This document shows, one piece after another, positions 25,352-33,516 of a DNA stretch of 45,651 nucleotides (position 1 is the first letter of the stretch; each line of letters starts with the position of its first letter). The DNA comes from BRH-c25 sp012519325 (GTDB taxonomy: Bacteria > Bacillota > Clostridia > Lutisporales > Lutisporaceae): positions 1 through 45,651 of the forward strand of contig JBMNHZ010000020.1 of the NCBI GenBank assembly GCA_050950645.1, written 5' to 3'. A model generated the notes under the pieces. It searched no databases. It was not told the DNA's origin and saw nothing but the letters and a program-made list of their open reading frames with translations. Made by a program: the position numbers and the translations under genes.

Positions 25352-25996
25352 TTATTGTGTAATTACATCCACAAATATCGACGGGGTCATTACATCAGTT
25401 GCATCCAACTCTCCCACTTCAACTATTTTTTCGGCCTCAACCATGACCAGATCCGCTGCCGTTGCCATGATAGGATTGAAATTCCTTGTGGCCTTCTTAT
25501 AGTATATGTTTCCCTTCTTATCCACAATGCTGCCTTTAAGCAGTGCCACATCCGCCTTAAGAGGAAGCTCAAGGAGGTATTCCTTTCCGTTGACGGTTAT
25601 TTTCTCCTTACCCTCCTCCACTACCGTACCGATGCCTGTGCGGGTAAGTATTCCGCCTAGTCCTGCTCCGGCTGCCCTGATTCTCTCTGCAAGGGTTCCC
25701 TGTGGAATCAGTTCAACTTTCAGTTCGCCGGCATTCATCTGCCTGCCGGTTTCGGGGTTTGTCCCTATGTGGGATACTATTATCTTGCTCACTACCCTGT
25801 TTACCACCCACTTGCCCACTCCTTTGTCCGGAAAGGCAGTATCGTTGCAAATCAGTGTAAGATCCTTAATACCCTTTTCAATAACCGCATCAATCAGCTT
25901 TTCAGGAGTCCCCGCTCCAATAAATCCTCCAACCGCAACAGTCATACCGTCTTTTATATAGCTGGCCGCCTCATCAATAGTCCTGATTTTGTCCAC
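25352..25996 (-). CDS. Acetate/acetoacetate CoA-transferase, alpha subunit
   Basis: This 214-residue alpha subunit (AtoD/CtfA/ScoA group) pairs with the beta subunit downstream. The CoA-binding signature VAVGGFIGAGTPEKLIDAV lies at about residues 21-39, followed by LTLICNDTAFPDKGVG and the family's LTRTGIGTVVEEGK. The start is GTG at 25996 behind GGAGGTGGAG. In lysine or amino acid fermentation this enzyme turns acetoacetate into acetoacetyl-CoA using butyryl-CoA. Kce and Kal, two other enzymes of that route, are encoded 14-15 kb away, which makes this role plausible but not shown. No promoter was confidently assigned. Confidence 0.93.
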   Translation of the reverse strand: MDKIRTIDEAASYIKDGMTVAVGGFIGAGTPEKLIDAVIEKGIKDLTLICNDTAFPDKGVGKWVVNRVVSKIIVSHIGTNPETGRQMNAGELKVELIPQGTLAERIRAAGAGLGGILTRTGIGTVVEEGKEKITVNGKEYLLELPLKADVALLKGSIVDKKGNIYYKKATRNFNPIMATAADLVMVEAEKIVEVGELDATDVMTPSIFVDVITQ

Positions 25997-26065
25997 AACT
26001 CCACCTCCAAAGTATTAATCATGAAACATGAATACTGCAATTAGGATTAGCAAGTAGTATGCCAA

Positions 26066-26090
26066 ACAAAAAATGCGCCTCACGACGCAC
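26066..26090 (-). terminator. wecB terminator
   Basis: Minus-strand TGCGTC-GTGA-GGCGCA stem with one G-U pair followed by TTTTTTGTTT, 79 nt after the wecB stop and before the CoA-transferase genes. Confidence 0.75.
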
Positions 26091-26168
26091 TTTGTAACAA
26101 TATTCTATTTATGCAGCATTCCTCCAATAGCCGAGATTTCGGCAATCTATGTACTTATACCTGATTTT

Positions 26169-27326
26169 CTATTGCCGATTATTCGGCATAAAGTCCTTGG
26201 GCCTTATCTCTTTGATTCCGAAATAATAAAGAAGGCTGTCGATTATCCTTTCTGATGCATGACCGTCACCATACGGATTGACGGCATTGGCCATCCTGAT
26301 GTATTCCTTTTTATCAGTCAGCAGTTTGTCTGCAAGCCTTAAGATGTCCCTCTCCTTCACACCTGCAAGCTTCAAGGTTCCGAACTCAATGGCCTCAGGC
26401 CTTTCAGTCTCACACCTCAGCACCAGCACCGGCTTGCCGAGGGAAGGAGCTTCCTCCTGCAGGCCTCCTGAGTCTGTCATCACCATGAAGCATTTTCCCA
26501 TAAGATTGTGCATTTCATCAACATCCAAAGGATCCAGAAGATGCACTCCGGGAATGCTGTTCAGCATTCCGTAAACAGTCTCCCTGACGGCAGGATTCTT
26601 ATGGACCGCATAAACAATCTCAACATCATCGTAGCTCTGGGCAATCTTCTTTAATGCCCTGCAAATATTCTCAAGGGGCTCCCCCAGGTTCTCACGCCTG
26701 TGAGCAGTCACCATTATTATCCTCTTTCTATCATAATCAAGCTTCTTCAGTTCTTCGGTATAGAACCTGAAATCCTTTTTCACTGTAGTCCTCAAGGCAT
26801 CTATAGCGGTATTTCCTGTTATGAATATACTCTCTTCCGGTATTCCTTCCTTTATAAGGTTTGCCTTTGAAACAGACGTCGGAGAAAAATGAATATCTGC
26901 CATTGCTCCTGTCAGCTTCCTGTTCATTTCCTCCGGATACGGGAAGTATTTGTTGAAGGTTCTCAAGCCCGCTTCCACATGGCCTATCCGAATCTTATTG
27001 TAAAAGGCCGCCAATGAACCAATGAAGGTTGTTGTCGTATCCCCGTGGACAAGTATGATGTCCGGATTCAACTCCTTTATCACCTTTTCAAGCCCCAACA
27101 GGGCATTCACGGTTATATCGGTCAAGGACTGCCTGTCCTCCATAATATCCAGATCAAAGTCGGGACGTATATCAAATATCTTCAGTACCTGATCAAGCAT
27201 ATCCCTGTGCTGTGCGGTAACGCAGACATAGGATTCAAACCTGTTGTCCGCTTTTAATGCATTTACAAGAGGTGCCATCTTTATTGCCTCAGGCCTGGTC
27301 CCAAAAATTGACAATGCTTTTATCAA
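26169..27326 (-). CDS. wecB: UDP-N-acetylglucosamine 2-epimerase (non-hydrolysing)
   Basis: This 385-residue GT-B-fold epimerase interconverts UDP-GlcNAc and UDP-ManNAc, a precursor for teichoic acid linkage units and other envelope glycans. Family signatures are FGTRPEAIKMAPLVNAL (N-terminal nucleotide site), VHGDTTTTFIGSLAAFY, VEAGLRTFNKYFPYPEEMNR, and the C-terminal MTDSGGLQEEAPSLGKPVLV. The start is TTG at 27326 with AAGGAG 8 nt upstream. It follows the WecA/TagO-type gene, the usual linkage-unit partner, with a 176-bp repeat-rich gap. B. subtilis calls the orthologue mnaA. Confidence 0.95.
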   Translation of the reverse strand: MIKALSIFGTRPEAIKMAPLVNALKADNRFESYVCVTAQHRDMLDQVLKIFDIRPDFDLDIMEDRQSLTDITVNALLGLEKVIKELNPDIILVHGDTTTTFIGSLAAFYNKIRIGHVEAGLRTFNKYFPYPEEMNRKLTGAMADIHFSPTSVSKANLIKEGIPEESIFITGNTAIDALRTTVKKDFRFYTEELKKLDYDRKRIIMVTAHRRENLGEPLENICRALKKIAQSYDDVEIVYAVHKNPAVRETVYGMLNSIPGVHLLDPLDVDEMHNLMGKCFMVMTDSGGLQEEAPSLGKPVLVLRCETERPEAIEFGTLKLAGVKERDILRLADKLLTDKKEYIRMANAVNPYGDGHASERIIDSLLYYFGIKEIRPKDFMPNNRQ

Positions 27327-27349
27327 GTCTTCAACTCCTTATATGGAAC

Positions 27350-27482
27350 GCATTACACTAAAAACACGGAAATCCACTGAATTCACGGCGGAGAAAAATA
27401 GAATCAACCGTGACCTCTGTGCTATATCCGTGTGTTCTGTGTTATCCGTTCCTCATTTCTCGTATCTCGCGTCTCGTGTCTG
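27350..27482 (-). repeat. Degenerate CACGGA-type repeat with gene-tail element
   Basis: On the minus strand, following the WecA-type gene, the segment 27481-27458 reads AGACACGAGACGCGAGATAC then GAGA. It continues as loosely periodic units resembling CACAGA, CACGGA and CACGGT (GGATAACACAGAACACACGG, then ATATAGCACAGAGGTCACGG) to about 27350. It is non-coding and of unknown function. Similar CACGGA-rich intergenic segments are common in clostridial genomes as far as I recall. Confidence 0.55.
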
Positions 27483-27506
27483 GAAAATTGCGCAGCAATT
27501 TTTTAT
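27483..27506. terminator. Hairpin at the end of the WecA/TagO gene
   Basis: AAAATTGC-GCA-GCAATTTT stem overlapping the stop codon region. The T run is better on the plus strand; on the minus strand the stem's own T residues end the hairpin. Confidence 0.5.
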
Positions 27507-28558
27507 AAATCCGCCTTATTGCTTCCCTGATCCATCTCTGCCTGACTTAAGTATCTTGCCCCCATAGAGGCCAGCAGAAAAACCGCGAACACCATAACAA
27601 ATGCAACCTTCAAAGTAACCTCCACCAACACAACTGCACTGAAGCCCAACACCGCACTTATGCTGTACAGTGTGATTACCGCCTGTCTTTGACTCATACC
27701 TGCATTCAGAAGCTTATGGTGCAAATGCCCTTTGTCAGCTTCTATCATCGACTTTCCGTTGGATGCTCTTCTCACCATTGCAAAAAGCGTATCGTAAATA
27801 GGAAGCCCTATTGCAAAAATCGGCACCAGAATCGATAGGGCAGCGGCTCCCTTTAAAACACCTATCACAGAAATTACCGAAAGCATATAACCCAAAAATA
27901 GTGCTCCCGTATCTCCCATAAATATTTTTGCAGGATTGAAGTTGTAGGGCAAAAAACCCAGGGTTGAAGCTGCCAGTATTGATGCCAAAAATGCTGCAAA
28001 AGGCTGCCCAGTATTCTGCGCCGCCACAAACAAAGTCACTGCGGATATTATTGATATCCCTGCTGCCAGGCCATCCAATCCGTCTACAAGGTTAATAGCA
28101 TTTGTAACTCCTACTATCCATAATAAAGTCAGAGGGTAGGACCAATTTCCGAATATTATGTACTGATGCTCCGGAAACATAAAATTCAGCGGATTACTTA
28201 CATGATCTATTCTCACTCCGCTGCGTATGGCAATTACAGCTGCAATAACCTGAACCAGCAGCTTGAATTTTGCAGGGAGAGGTTTAATGTCGTCAAAGAA
28301 ACCCAAAGTAACAATCATCGCTGCTCCGGTCAAAATTCCAACCATTCTGGGATCCACCTTATACATATATAACAGCGCCGCCAAAAACCCAAGGAAGATT
28401 GCAAGGCCTCCCAATCTTGGTGTCGGAACCTTATGCACCCTTCTGCCATCTTCTGGTACATCTATAGCACCCAAATGCTTTGCCAATTTAATAACCAGCG
28501 GTGTAGCCGCAAAAGAAACCGATAAAGCTATTATGAATGCTATAATACTTCTTATCAT
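27503..28558 (-). CDS. WecA/TagO-type undecaprenyl-phosphate GlcNAc-1-phosphate transferase
   Basis: This 351-residue polytopic enzyme of the MraY/WecA superfamily transfers GlcNAc-1-phosphate to undecaprenyl phosphate, starting envelope glycan synthesis. About ten hydrophobic helices are visible. Catalytic and binding motifs include LGFFDDIKPLP (the DD pair), NAINLVDGLDGLAAG, NPAKIFMGDTGALFLG and the C-terminal DKGHLHHKLLNAG typical of WecA/TagO rather than MraY. The ATG at 28558 follows GAGGTG. Neighbour wecB supplies the next sugar nucleotide, supporting a teichoic-acid-like or secondary wall polymer role, which is also the ligand type of SLH proteins. Confidence 0.93.
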   Translation of the reverse strand: MIRSIIAFIIALSVSFAATPLVIKLAKHLGAIDVPEDGRRVHKVPTPRLGGLAIFLGFLAALLYMYKVDPRMVGILTGAAMIVTLGFFDDIKPLPAKFKLLVQVIAAVIAIRSGVRIDHVSNPLNFMFPEHQYIIFGNWSYPLTLLWIVGVTNAINLVDGLDGLAAGISIISAVTLFVAAQNTGQPFAAFLASILAASTLGFLPYNFNPAKIFMGDTGALFLGYMLSVISVIGVLKGAAALSILVPIFAIGLPIYDTLFAMVRRASNGKSMIEADKGHLHHKLLNAGMSQRQAVITLYSISAVLGFSAVVLVEVTLKVAFVMVFAVFLLASMGARYLSQAEMDQGSNKADL

Positions 28559-28725
28559 ATTATCACCTCAGCATAAGTAAACTACTCGCGGACGAAGATT
28601 GTACTAATATTCTACATCGGGTCAAACTCAATGTCAAAGTGTTAAGCTTATTTTCCCCAATATTTGCTTAAATAAAACTACATAATATTATAGAAATTTT
28701 TGAAGCTTCAAAGTCCTGCCCTAAT

Positions 28726-28735
28726 TCTCGTGTCT
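28726..28735 (-). repeat. Gene-tail repeat AGACACGAGA after comEB
   Basis: AGACACGAGA lies 5 nt after the TAA of comEB in sense orientation, identical to the decamers at yyaC and the WecA-type gene. Confidence 0.6.
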
Positions 28736-28740
28736 GATAC

Positions 28741-29229
28741 TTAATATCCAAATTCATTATTTAATGAATCATCTTCCTCTATCCATTTGCCTACTTCAAT
28801 TGCCCTGTATCTGTCCAAGGTATCTCTGATAATCACCCTGTCTATACCTGCATTTATCATCAACCTCTTGCACATGGAGCAGGAATTTGTATTCTGAACA
28901 TATTCACCGGATTCCATTTCCTTCCCCACCAGATATAGCGTAGATCCTATCATATCCCGCCTGCTTGCGGATATTATGCAGTTAGCCTCAGCATGAACAC
29001 TCCTGCATTTTTCATAATTCTGTCCCCTGGGAATATTCAGCTTCTGTCTTATGCAGTAGCCCAGGTCGCAGCAGTTCTTTCTGCCTCTTGGTGCTCCGCT
29101 GTATCCTGTGGATATTATTTCATCGTTTTTTACTATAATAGCTCCGTAATTTCTCCTAAGGCATGTTCCTCGTTCCAATACAGTCTCTGCAATATCCAGA
29201 TAGTAATTGTATTTGTCCCTTCTATCCAT
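28741..29229 (-). CDS. comEB: dCMP deaminase family protein (ComEB-like)
   Basis: This zinc-dependent deoxycytidylate deaminase of 162 residues makes dUMP from dCMP for thymidylate synthesis. I place the start at the ATG of MDRRDKYNYY (29229); a longer frame begins 13 codons upstream but has no homology. Zinc and catalytic residues are in SVHAEANCI (His and Glu) and SCSMCKRLMINAG (two Cys); the usual Pro before the first Cys is replaced by Ser. A further Cys cluster, NCCDLGYCIR, is typical of the ComEB group. It follows upp with a 60-bp gap and a gene-tail repeat follows its stop. Confidence 0.92.
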   Translation of the reverse strand: MDRRDKYNYYLDIAETVLERGTCLRRNYGAIIVKNDEIISTGYSGAPRGRKNCCDLGYCIRQKLNIPRGQNYEKCRSVHAEANCIISASRRDMIGSTLYLVGKEMESGEYVQNTNSCSMCKRLMINAGIDRVIIRDTLDRYRAIEVGKWIEEDDSLNNEFGY

Positions 29230-29289
29230 ACCTTTCACCCCTTTACCGCTATTAAAAATAAACCCCAATGGCCATTATACCGCCGATAC

Positions 29290-29928
29290 CTATTTTGTAC
29301 CGAAAAGCCTGTCGCCCGCATCACCAAGCCCTGGTACTATGTATCCATGGTCATTGAGTTTCTCATCCACTGCTGCCACATAAATCTCAACATCAGGATG
29401 AGCTTCCACAACTGCCTTTATACCTTCAGGAGCAGCTATCAGATTCACAAGCTTTATGCTCTTTGCCCCTCTGTCCTTAAGAAAGGTTATTGCTGCTGAT
29501 GCAGAGCCCCCGGTAGCCAGCATGGGATCAAGGACAATAAGATCCCTTTCAGCCACATCTGTAGGAAGCTTGCAGTAATACTCAACAGGCATCAATGTAT
29601 CAGGATCCCTGTAAAGCCCTATATGCCCAACCTTTGCCGCCGGAATCAGCCTGAGCATCCCGTCCACCATTCCCAAGCCGGCCCGCAAAATCGGAACTAT
29701 TCCAAGCTTCTTGCCCGCAATAATCTTGGATTCGGTCTTGCACATAGGAGTCTCAATCTCTGTTATTTCAAGAGTAAGGTTTCTTGTGACCTCATAGCCC
29801 ATGAGCAGGGCCAGTTCCTCAACCAGTTCCCTGAACTCCTTAACTCCTGTGTTCTTGTCTCTCAATAGTGTAAGCTTATGCTGAATCAGAGGGTGTTCCA
29901 TAACCTTAACATTCTTGTACTGCTCCAT
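29290..29928 (-). CDS. upp: Uracil phosphoribosyltransferase
   Basis: Upp makes UMP from uracil and PRPP, the main uracil salvage reaction. The 212-residue product has the family ending GDAGDRLFGTK, the PRPP-binding DPMLATGGSASAAI loop and the IVPILRAGLGMVDGM motif. I choose ATG at 29928 (MEQYKNV), with GGAGGAG 5 nt upstream; a frame 22 codons longer exists but its extra residues are simply read from the end of rpiB. The start lies 1 nt beyond the rpiB stop, and its ribosome site is inside rpiB, so translation is probably coupled. Confidence 0.97.
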   Translation of the reverse strand: MEQYKNVKVMEHPLIQHKLTLLRDKNTGVKEFRELVEELALLMGYEVTRNLTLEITEIETPMCKTESKIIAGKKLGIVPILRAGLGMVDGMLRLIPAAKVGHIGLYRDPDTLMPVEYYCKLPTDVAERDLIVLDPMLATGGSASAAITFLKDRGAKSIKLVNLIAAPEGIKAVVEAHPDVEIYVAAVDEKLNDHGYIVPGLGDAGDRLFGTK

Positions 29929-29929
29929 G

Positions 29930-30382
29930 TTAACTCCTCCTATATTTTTCCTCAATCTTCGCAATCTTTTCAACCCTTCTGCCGTGCCTCCCACCCTGGA
30001 ACTCAGAGCTAAGCCATATATCGACTATCATTTTTGCCAGCTCCGCTCCAATTACCCTCTCTCCAAGGGCAAGCACATTGGCATCGTTATGCTCTCTGGA
30101 TGCTTTTGCAGAAAAACAATCTCCGCATAGTGCGGCTCTGACACCGGGAACCTTGTTTGCAGATATGGAAATCCCTATGCCGGTTCCGCAGCAGATAATC
30201 CCCTTGTCATATTCGCCGGCTGCAACCGCTTCTCCAACTGCCTGTCCTATATCCGGATAATCAACAGAGTCCTTGTTAAAGCAGCCGAAATCAGTAAAAT
30301 CAATATTCTTCTCTTTCAAATACTTCATTATCACGTCTTTGAGCAAAAATCCACCATGGTCGCTTCCAACAGCAATTTTCAA
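29930..30382 (-). CDS. rpiB: Ribose 5-phosphate isomerase B
   Basis: This 150-residue RpiB/LacAB-family isomerase interconverts ribose 5-phosphate and ribulose 5-phosphate. Signatures are AVGSDHGGFLLKD at the N-terminus, the catalytic Cys in IICCGTGIGISISANK (about 64-79), and EHNDANVLALGERVIG. The start is TTG at 30382 behind GGAAGGGG. It supplies ribose phosphate near upp, matching the B. subtilis ywlE-ywlF order. It lies 4 bp after ywlE and directly before upp. Confidence 0.95.
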   Translation of the reverse strand: MKIAVGSDHGGFLLKDVIMKYLKEKNIDFTDFGCFNKDSVDYPDIGQAVGEAVAAGEYDKGIICCGTGIGISISANKVPGVRAALCGDCFSAKASREHNDANVLALGERVIGAELAKMIVDIWLSSEFQGGRHGRRVEKIAKIEEKYRRS

Positions 30383-30386
30383 ATCA

Positions 30387-30854
30387 TCATTCCCCTTCCT
30401 CTTTAAGCTTGTTTACCAATGCTTCTATATATCTCCTGATCTCATCCCGGCAATTAATATATGTATCAAGGTCTCCTCCAAAGGGATCTTCAATATCCTT
30501 GCTGCCTTCTGCTCCAACATACTCCGCCAGGGTATAAGTCTTCCCGGCGATATCCGGCCTGAACTGAAGCAAGCGTTTCTTGTGTGCGGCAGTCATGGCA
30601 AGTATGAGGTCCGCCTTGTCAATAATATCATTATCAATAGCGCTGGAGGAATGCCGGGACAAGTCTATACCAAGAGCTTCAAGAGCCTGTACGGCATTAT
30701 GGGATGCCGGCATACCGGGAAAAGCCGAGGTTCCGGCAGAGCTTATATGGTATTTCCCTTCCAGTCCCGACTCAAGCAGTGAGTGCCTCAAGAGCGCTTC
30801 AGCCATGCTGCTCCTGCATGTATTGCCGGTGCAAACAAACAAAATTCTTTTCAT
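30387..30854 (-). CDS. ywlE: Low-molecular-weight protein phosphatase, YwlE type
   Basis: This 155-residue LMW protein phosphatase has the active-site loop VCTGNTCRSS (C8 nucleophile, R14) and the general-acid Asp in IEDPFGGDLDTYI. In B. subtilis YwlE is a protein-arginine phosphatase opposing McsB; its Thr in CTGNT favours phosphoarginine, and the same CTGNT is present here, so that specificity is a reasonable inference. The gene lies between sua5 (3-nt gap) and rpiB, the same order as in Bacillus. Length is normal. Confidence 0.92.
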   Translation of the reverse strand: MKRILFVCTGNTCRSSMAEALLRHSLLESGLEGKYHISSAGTSAFPGMPASHNAVQALEALGIDLSRHSSSAIDNDIIDKADLILAMTAAHKKRLLQFRPDIAGKTYTLAEYVGAEGSKDIEDPFGGDLDTYINCRDEIRRYIEALVNKLKEEGE

Positions 30855-30857
30855 GAT

Positions 30858-31904
30858 CTACACCTCAATAATGTTAAAACCTGCTGCTTTCTTCATTCTG
30901 TTCATTACAGCCATACCCAAATGGCTTTCATCAAAAGCCTCCGCAAGAATTATATCTACACCTATTTTATCAAATTCCCTGAGCTTTTCAAAAATATTCG
31001 ATGCAATAACCCTTGCATCCAATCTGCTTCCAAGAGAAAGTACCTTGCAGGCCTTATAATAGCCTGCAGTCTCATCAGAGGCCAGCACTCCCACCTTCAT
31101 TCCCCTGGAGGAATACTCCGTCGCCAGCTCCTGTATCTTCATTTTTACATTGTTCAATTCCCCGTTTACTATAATCATATCCGCATCCGGGGCATAGTGA
31201 GTATATTTCATCCCCGGAGCTTTTGGAATTTTCTTGTCTCCTACTTTTCTCCCGCAGACTCTCACAGGGCCCAACAGGATTTCAAGCTCTTCCAGGGTCA
31301 GGCCCCCAGGCCTTAACAACACAGGCATATCCCCGCTCATATCCAGAATCGTTGATTCAACGCCAACCCTGCATTTAGACCCGCATAATATCATATTCAC
31401 CTTGCCCTTCATATCCGCAATCACATGCTCAGGGGTTGTGGGACTCGGCTTTCCTGAAATATTCGCACTTGGTGCGGCAATGGGCAGTCCGGATCTTTCA
31501 ATAAGCTCCAAAGCAATCCTGTTGTCGGGCATTCTTACTGCAATAGTGTCCAGGCCCGCAGTCACCTCGTCGGGCACCTTTCCCGATTTCTTAAAAATCA
31601 GTGTCAGAGGCCCCGGCCAATATTTATCAATAAGGAGCCCAGCTTCAGCCCTTAACGGGCTACCGATAAGGTAAAGCAGCATATTCATAGAGGAAACATG
31701 AGCAATAAGGGGATTGTCATTAGGCCTCCCTTTGGCGGTGAATATGCCTTTGACCGCTTCCCCCGACAATGCATTGGCTCCCAGGCCGTATACCGTTTCG
31801 GTGGGAAATACTACAGTGCCGTTGTTTCTAATTACATTTGCAGCCCTGTCAATTATATCAAAATCAATGTTGTTTTCATCCAGAAAAAACACTTCCGTTT
31901 TCAA
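30858..31904 (-). CDS. ywlC: L-threonylcarbamoyladenylate synthase (Sua5/YwlC)
   Basis: This 348-residue enzyme makes threonylcarbamoyl-AMP for the t6A modification at position 37 of ANN-decoding tRNAs. The N-terminal YrdC domain (about 14-200) shows VVFPTETVYGLGANAL, FTAKGRPNDNPLIAH and IAAPSANISGKPSPTTPEHV. The C-terminal Sua5 domain (about 215-345) follows the PKAPGMKYTHYAPDA linker that closes over the active site. The start is TTG at 31904 with GGAGGAG upstream. It is the first gene of the sua5-ywlE-rpiB-upp unit. Confidence 0.95.
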   Translation of the reverse strand: MKTEVFFLDENNIDFDIIDRAANVIRNNGTVVFPTETVYGLGANALSGEAVKGIFTAKGRPNDNPLIAHVSSMNMLLYLIGSPLRAEAGLLIDKYWPGPLTLIFKKSGKVPDEVTAGLDTIAVRMPDNRIALELIERSGLPIAAPSANISGKPSPTTPEHVIADMKGKVNMILCGSKCRVGVESTILDMSGDMPVLLRPGGLTLEELEILLGPVRVCGRKVGDKKIPKAPGMKYTHYAPDADMIIVNGELNNVKMKIQELATEYSSRGMKVGVLASDETAGYYKACKVLSLGSRLDARVIASNIFEKLREFDKIGVDIILAEAFDESHLGMAVMNRMKKAAGFNIIEV

Positions 31905-32066
31905 AATAACTCCTCCGGTAATTCCTTTGTATGCCTGTATTATGATTTATAAGCAAGCTTATTATTACGTATAATACATGCTCTCTCGCAGCAAAAAAAA
32001 TATGCTTTTATGTCCAAATACATAATAGCACAGCAGATTGCCATATACAACTTTCAGAATTCATGT

Positions 32067-32804
32067 TCAGAGGTTGGCTGATATGATTATTCCGCACATA
32101 ATGCCGATAATCATACCTATTGTAGAAATTCTTCCCTTATAAATATTCTGAGTTTTCGGTATCAGTTCCCCGCAGGTTATATACAGCATAGCACCTCCGG
32201 CAAAGCTCAGGCACATGCATATGAAGGTATCTGATATTTCCCCCAGCAGCTCCCCGACAAAGGCTCCAATGCCCATGGGTATCCCCGCAAGCACTGTATA
32301 AAACAATATCTTCAGCCTGTTGATACCTCCCATTTTAAGCGGTGCTGCCATTGCAACGCCCTCCGGCATGTCATGGAGGCCTATTACAACAGCAAGGCCC
32401 AAACCCAGATAATCACTGGCAGCAAAGCCGGATCCCACAGCAAGCCCCTCGGGAAAGTTATGTATTGCAATTCCGATGCCAAGTAGTATCCCGCTTCTTA
32501 CAAAATCAAAATCACTGCTGAATTTCTGGCTTACCCTTTCCGGGATAAACTGCTCAATTACCAGAATCATCCCCACTCCCAGCACTATGCCCAAAAGGCT
32601 GAGGAATACGCCCCCCATTCCGAAGGCTTCAGGAAGCAAGTCGAAGCATACAACAGATATCATAATACCGCTGGTAAACCCAAGAAGAACAGCCATGAAC
32701 CTTTTTGTAGGGTTTCCAAGAAATATTGTCAATATACCGCCAAGACCGGTACCTATCATCCCGCATAAAAATCCTATGCAGGTAACAGCAAAAAGCCTGC
32801 TCAC
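32067..32804 (-). CDS. ZIP family divalent metal transporter
   Basis: This 245-residue inner-membrane protein has about eight hydrophobic helices. The metal-binding helices 4 and 5 show HNFPEGLAVG and HDMPEGVAMA, the HxxPEG pairs that define prokaryotic ZIP transporters; likely substrates are Zn, Fe or Mn. The open frame extends 38 codons further, but those codons translate the gene-tail palindrome. I therefore choose the GTG at 32804 (VSRLFAVTC), with GGAGG 7 nt upstream. Its start region follows the toxin-antitoxin genes, and no promoter was assigned. Metal selectivity cannot be read from the sequence. Confidence 0.9.
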   Translation of the reverse strand: MSRLFAVTCIGFLCGMIGTGLGGILTIFLGNPTKRFMAVLLGFTSGIMISVVCFDLLPEAFGMGGVFLSLLGIVLGVGMILVIEQFIPERVSQKFSSDFDFVRSGILLGIGIAIHNFPEGLAVGSGFAASDYLGLGLAVVIGLHDMPEGVAMAAPLKMGGINRLKILFYTVLAGIPMGIGAFVGELLGEISDTFICMCLSFAGGAMLYITCGELIPKTQNIYKGRISTIGMIIGIMCGIIISANL

Positions 32805-32879
32805 TCTATAGCCTCCAATTAATAAAACTTCTATATATTTATATTCATCAGGGAAGGTTATAGAACGGAGCACTAAAAA

Positions 32880-32926
32880 TGAGACATGGGGGGACATGGG
32901 GACGTGAAACGTCCCCATGTCTCACA
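32880..32926 (-). repeat. Gene-tail palindrome after the toxin gene
   Basis: A perfect 13-bp inverted repeat, GACATGGGGACGT (32893-32905) and ACGTCCCCATGTC (32909-32921) around GAA, sits beside another GAGACATGGG copy (32881-32890). On the minus strand GTGAGACATGGGGACGTTTC begins one base after the toxin stop codon, and ATTTTTAG follows the block, so it may also terminate. This is the largest member of the dispersed AGACATGGGGACG family in the window. Confidence 0.75.
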
Positions 32927-33247
32927 TTAGAGTATATTTTGATAGTTTTGCACGCCATAGAGAATACGCATTACTACTACCTGCTTGTCAATCTCGTTGA
33001 CTAAATAAAAAGCGATGTAATTATCTACTATTAACTTACGGTAACCTCTTTTTTTTAACGGCTCATCCGAAACAAGGCTGCCGGAATAAGGAAAATCCCT
33101 TAATCTCATTATACTGTTTTCTATTTTTCCCAGCAGGTTGTCAGCAGCTGTTTCAGCAAGCAGCTTTTTTGAAATATAGCTGTATATCTGTTCCAAATCA
33201 TCATATGCCACGGCTGTGAACTTCAAATGAAAACTACTTTTTGACAT
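32927..33247 (-). CDS. RelE/ParE-family toxin
   Basis: This 106-residue protein of the RelE/ParE fold has the N-terminal two helices (AYDDLEQIYSYISKKLLAETA) and the beta-sheet end (YRKLIVDNYIAFYLVNEIDKQ, then VVVMRILYG). Members either cleave mRNA on the ribosome or poison gyrase; the sequence does not decide which. It overlaps the antitoxin gene by 14 nt and so is translationally coupled. It is followed by the gene-tail palindrome. No truncation is seen. Confidence 0.9.
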   Translation of the reverse strand: MSKSSFHLKFTAVAYDDLEQIYSYISKKLLAETAADNLLGKIENSIMRLRDFPYSGSLVSDEPLKKRGYRKLIVDNYIAFYLVNEIDKQVVVMRILYGVQNYQNIL

Positions 33248-33500
33248 ATTTATCCCTCAGCTTCTTAAAAACCTCTTCTCCTTCAAGCATTGGAATGCCC
33301 TTTTCAATTTGCGCTTCTGCCTCGGCAAGCTTCTTATAAACATCAACAAGAGCAAGTTGGCGTTCATATGTATCCATACTCATCACAACTAAATCTCCGT
33401 ATCCGTTCTTTGTTATAAAGATTGGTTCACCGTATTTGTGGCATGTTTCAGAAATTTCATTAGTATTTCTCAAATCAGTTATAGGCCTGATTTGCGGCAT
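33234..33500 (-). CDS. Phd/YefM-family antitoxin
   Basis: This 88-residue antitoxin has the N-terminal Phd/YefM fold (MPQIRPITDLRNTNEISETC, then PIFITKNGYGDLVVMSMDTYER). The C-terminal part (about 55-88) is charged and should wrap the toxin. Antitoxin precedes toxin, the usual order for this class. The ATG at 33500 follows AGAGGTGATATATT. Its promoter contains a perfect 10-bp inverted repeat over the -10 box, a likely site for autorepression by the complex. Confidence 0.9.
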   Translation of the reverse strand: MPQIRPITDLRNTNEISETCHKYGEPIFITKNGYGDLVVMSMDTYERQLALVDVYKKLAEAEAQIEKGIPMLEGEEVFKKLRDKYVKK

Positions 33501-33516
33501 AATATATCACCTCTCA

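Noticed and set aside
32805..32918. N-terminal extension of the ZIP transporter
   Set aside because: These codons translate the gene-tail palindrome; the GTG at 32804 has a proper GGAGG site and matches family length.
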